NCBI GenBank assembly: GCA_964546585.1
Contig: CAZJKE010000053.1
Span: 1-8,523 of the forward strand
Direction of reading: 5' to 3'
Length of the DNA: 8,523 bases
Source of the DNA: CAZJKE01 sp964546585
GTDB taxonomy: Bacteria > Planctomycetota > Phycisphaerae > Phycisphaerales > SM1A02
Numbering within the stretch: position 1 is the stretch's first letter; every line of letters starts with the position of its first letter. The notes under the pieces were generated by a model. That model saw only the letters and a list, made by a program, of their open reading frames with translations, had not been told where the DNA came from and did not search any database. Shown one piece after another: positions 6,869 through 8,523 of the stretch. Both the position numbers and the translations under genes were made by a program.

Positions 6869-8476
6869 TCAGATTTCAACGAGCGGCATGTCGGATTCCA
6901 CATGCTTTGCCCGGGGCGGCATCGGAATCGAGAGCATTTCCGGGATACCCCCATCAGCCATCGATCGCCGAGTCGTTTCGGCGTCAAACTTGCAGCGTTG
7001 GTTCCCCGCATGCAGGTTGAGAAGGTCCAATGCAATCTGGCCCTCGGAAAGGCAGAAATCAATGGGATCAATGGCGCCGCGGAACACCTGCAGCGTGTTG
7101 ATGCAGTTCTCGAAGGTGCCATCTTTTTCGGCGAAGGTGGCGCTGGGAAGGAGAATGTCGGCACGATCCGCCAGTTCGCCGTGCAGGGTGTCGATCAAGA
7201 GCAGGGTTTGATCGTCGAGCCAGGATGGAATCGTCTGCGCCTGCGGCCAGTTCCCTGTCATGACAATTGCATCTGCACCCTGAACGGCAGAAGCAAAGGC
7301 TGTCTCGTCCATGGCCTCCGGAACCGCGCGGCGAACGCCCCTTGCATTAGGCGATTTCTCGGCACGCATCATGTAGCCGTCGGCGAACTCCTTGTCCTCG
7401 CCGCAGATCGGTGCATCGGCGATACCGATGATGGCGTCTTCATCGACCCGCCGAACAAGCCTTGCAAGAAGCCATGCGTCTTCGCAACTGAGCATCGGTG
7501 AGAGATACAGTGCGACGCGGCCTGCACCGTTCAGCGAGGAGAGGAATGCCTCTCTCGCGTCATCCCACATGGCCGGTGCGGATTCGTCTTCTGCTCTGGG
7601 TTCGCCCTTGATCACCGGCTTCGTCAGCCGGTTCTCCGCATGCACGAAATCGCAGCCGTACCGAACTTCGTCGGTGATCCACCAACGATTGATGTCCATG
7701 TTCTCTCGCGGCTTGATGCGGTAGACGATGCCGCGGTTGTGTTCGACAACCAGATTGTCGCCACTTGCTGTAATTGGATCAATCGACGGTGACTGCTGCA
7801 GGTTCCAGACCCGTTGTTTGAAGAGGAACTCTTTGTCGAGCATGGCCCCGACCGGGCAGATGTCGACGATGTTCCCGGTGAGTTCGTTGCACAAACCGCG
7901 GCCGGGAAAGACATCAATCTGTTCCTGAGCGCCTCGGCCGTCGATCATGAGTTCGGAGGTCTCGGTGATCTCATCGGTAAACCGGACACACCGGGTACAC
8001 ATGATGCATCGGTCGCCGTACAGCAGGACATGTTCACCAATGTCCTTCTTCGGCTGGGTGATCTTCTCTTCCTTGCAGCGGCGTTCGCCTCGGCCATAGT
8101 CAAAGGCGTAGTCCTGCAGCGAACACTCGCCGGCCTGATCGCAGACCGGGCAGTCAAGCGGGTGGTTGACCAGCAGGTATTCCATGACCGCCTTTTGGTT
8201 CGCCACTGCTTTGGGGGAGGTGGTATGGACGACCTGCCCGTCCCCGGCCGGCGTTTGGCAGGTTGGAAGCAGCTTTGGAATTGGCTCCAACGCGTTGTCG
8301 TTGCGTGGGTTGGGGGCCCAGACCTCGGCCAGGCAGATGCGGCAATTGGCCACAATGCTCAGCCCGGGGTGATAGCAGTAGTGCGGTATCTCGATCTCAT
8401 TGGCGTGCGCCACCTCGATGATCGATTGCCCTTCCTCGAACTGGCACACCTTGTCGTCAATCGTGATCGTCGGCAT
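6869..8476 (-). CDS. nuoG: NADH-quinone oxidoreductase subunit G, short form
   Basis: Iron-sulfur subunit of the peripheral arm of respiratory complex I, carrying electrons from NADH at the cytoplasmic face of the membrane. Seen in 535 residues: a 2Fe-2S ferredoxin domain with Cys34, Cys45, Cys48 and Cys73 (cluster N1b); the His-Cys3 4Fe-4S site His105, Cys109, Cys112, Cys118 in NHPLDCPVCDQAGECSLQDY (cluster N5); a 4Fe-4S site DRCIMCTRC (155-163) with CPVGAM and Cys207 (cluster N4); then a reduced molybdopterin-oxidoreductase-like domain (about 225-480). Cysteines for the extra N7 cluster found in some species are absent after residue 220. E. coli NuoG is about 908 residues, so this one has a much shortened C-terminal half. 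The ATG at 8476 is preceded only by a weak GGA; the palindromic repeat lies 27 bp further upstream. Other nuo genes, if clustered, would lie beyond the window end. Confidence 0.95.
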   Translation of the reverse strand: MPTITIDDKVCQFEEGQSIIEVAHANEIEIPHYCYHPGLSIVANCRICLAEVWAPNPRNDNALEPIPKLLPTCQTPAGDGQVVHTTSPKAVANQKAVMEYLLVNHPLDCPVCDQAGECSLQDYAFDYGRGERRCKEEKITQPKKDIGEHVLLYGDRCIMCTRCVRFTDEITETSELMIDGRGAQEQIDVFPGRGLCNELTGNIVDICPVGAMLDKEFLFKQRVWNLQQSPSIDPITASGDNLVVEHNRGIVYRIKPRENMDINRWWITDEVRYGCDFVHAENRLTKPVIKGEPRAEDESAPAMWDDAREAFLSSLNGAGRVALYLSPMLSCEDAWLLARLVRRVDEDAIIGIADAPICGEDKEFADGYMMRAEKSPNARGVRRAVPEAMDETAFASAVQGADAIVMTGNWPQAQTIPSWLDDQTLLLIDTLHGELADRADILLPSATFAEKDGTFENCINTLQVFRGAIDPIDFCLSEGQIALDLLNLHAGNQRCKFDAETTRRSMADGGIPEMLSIPMPPRAKHVESDMPLVEI

Positions 8477-8503
8477 GATTTCCGGATTGTAGCCACTCCA
8501 CTT

Positions 8504-8523
8504 GGGGTCACACCCCGGGTGTG
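8504..8523. repeat. Palindromic repeat, right scaffold end (partial copy)
   Basis: GGGGTCACACCCCGGGTGTG is the reverse complement of bases 1-20. The hairpin arms CACACC and GGTGTG flank the centre CCG; the left arm here continues outward as GGGGT, and its mirror ACCCC would lie just past the window end. It sits 27 bp upstream of the nuoG start codon, so in the genome it could fold in the leader RNA, act as an operator, or simply be a dispersed intergenic repeat. Confidence 0.75.

Noticed and set aside
1..8523. Terminal inverted repeats as the ends of a transposon or of a linear replicon with hairpin telomeres
   Set aside because: There is no transposase, integrase or telomere resolvase, and the content is chromosomal housekeeping genes. 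A repeat-caused assembly break explains the ends better.

Overview
The window is an 8.5-kb piece of GC-rich bacterial DNA, most likely from a planctomycete of the Phycisphaerae type. The reasons are two secreted proteins ending in type I dockerin repeats of the form (D-x-N-G-D-G ... DLL..I..WG), a multiheme cytochrome with such a tail, a planctomycete-style lipoprotein, and a fragment resembling planctomycete ECF sigma factors. This assignment rests on gene style; no rRNA or other marker is present. A run of exactly 100 N and matching repeat ends suggest the window is one whole scaffold of a draft or metagenome assembly.

Layout. Bases 1-20 and 8504-8523 are the same 20-bp sequence in opposite orientation, each a partial copy of a palindrome. 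Positions 103-2400 (minus strand) hold a secreted subtilase-like protein with a dockerin tail and, upstream of it, a small putative lipoprotein. Diverging from these at 2552-4438 (plus) is an exported pentaheme c-type cytochrome that also ends in a dockerin. Convergent to it, at 4460-4603 (minus), is a 47-codon ORF that looks like the start of an ECF sigma factor joined in frame to the last residues of a dockerin. Positions 4743-6868 (plus) hold aspartate carbamoyltransferase (pyrB, interrupted by the N gap) overlapping a tryptophanase gene (tnaA) by 4 bp. Positions 6869-8476 (minus) hold a short NADH-quinone oxidoreductase subunit G (nuoG), whose stop codon abuts that of tnaA with no base between.

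How the genes work together. The left half encodes cell-surface or periplasmic proteins that share dockerin tails. The right half is cytoplasmic or inner-membrane metabolism: pyrimidine synthesis, tryptophan breakdown to indole, pyruvate and ammonia, and respiratory NADH oxidation. No single pathway links the window. No tRNA, rRNA, CRISPR array, transposase or complete new defence-type system is visible. The most unusual items are the sigma/dockerin chimera, the palindromic scaffold ends, the dockerin-tailed multiheme cytochrome, and the pyrB-tnaA coupling.
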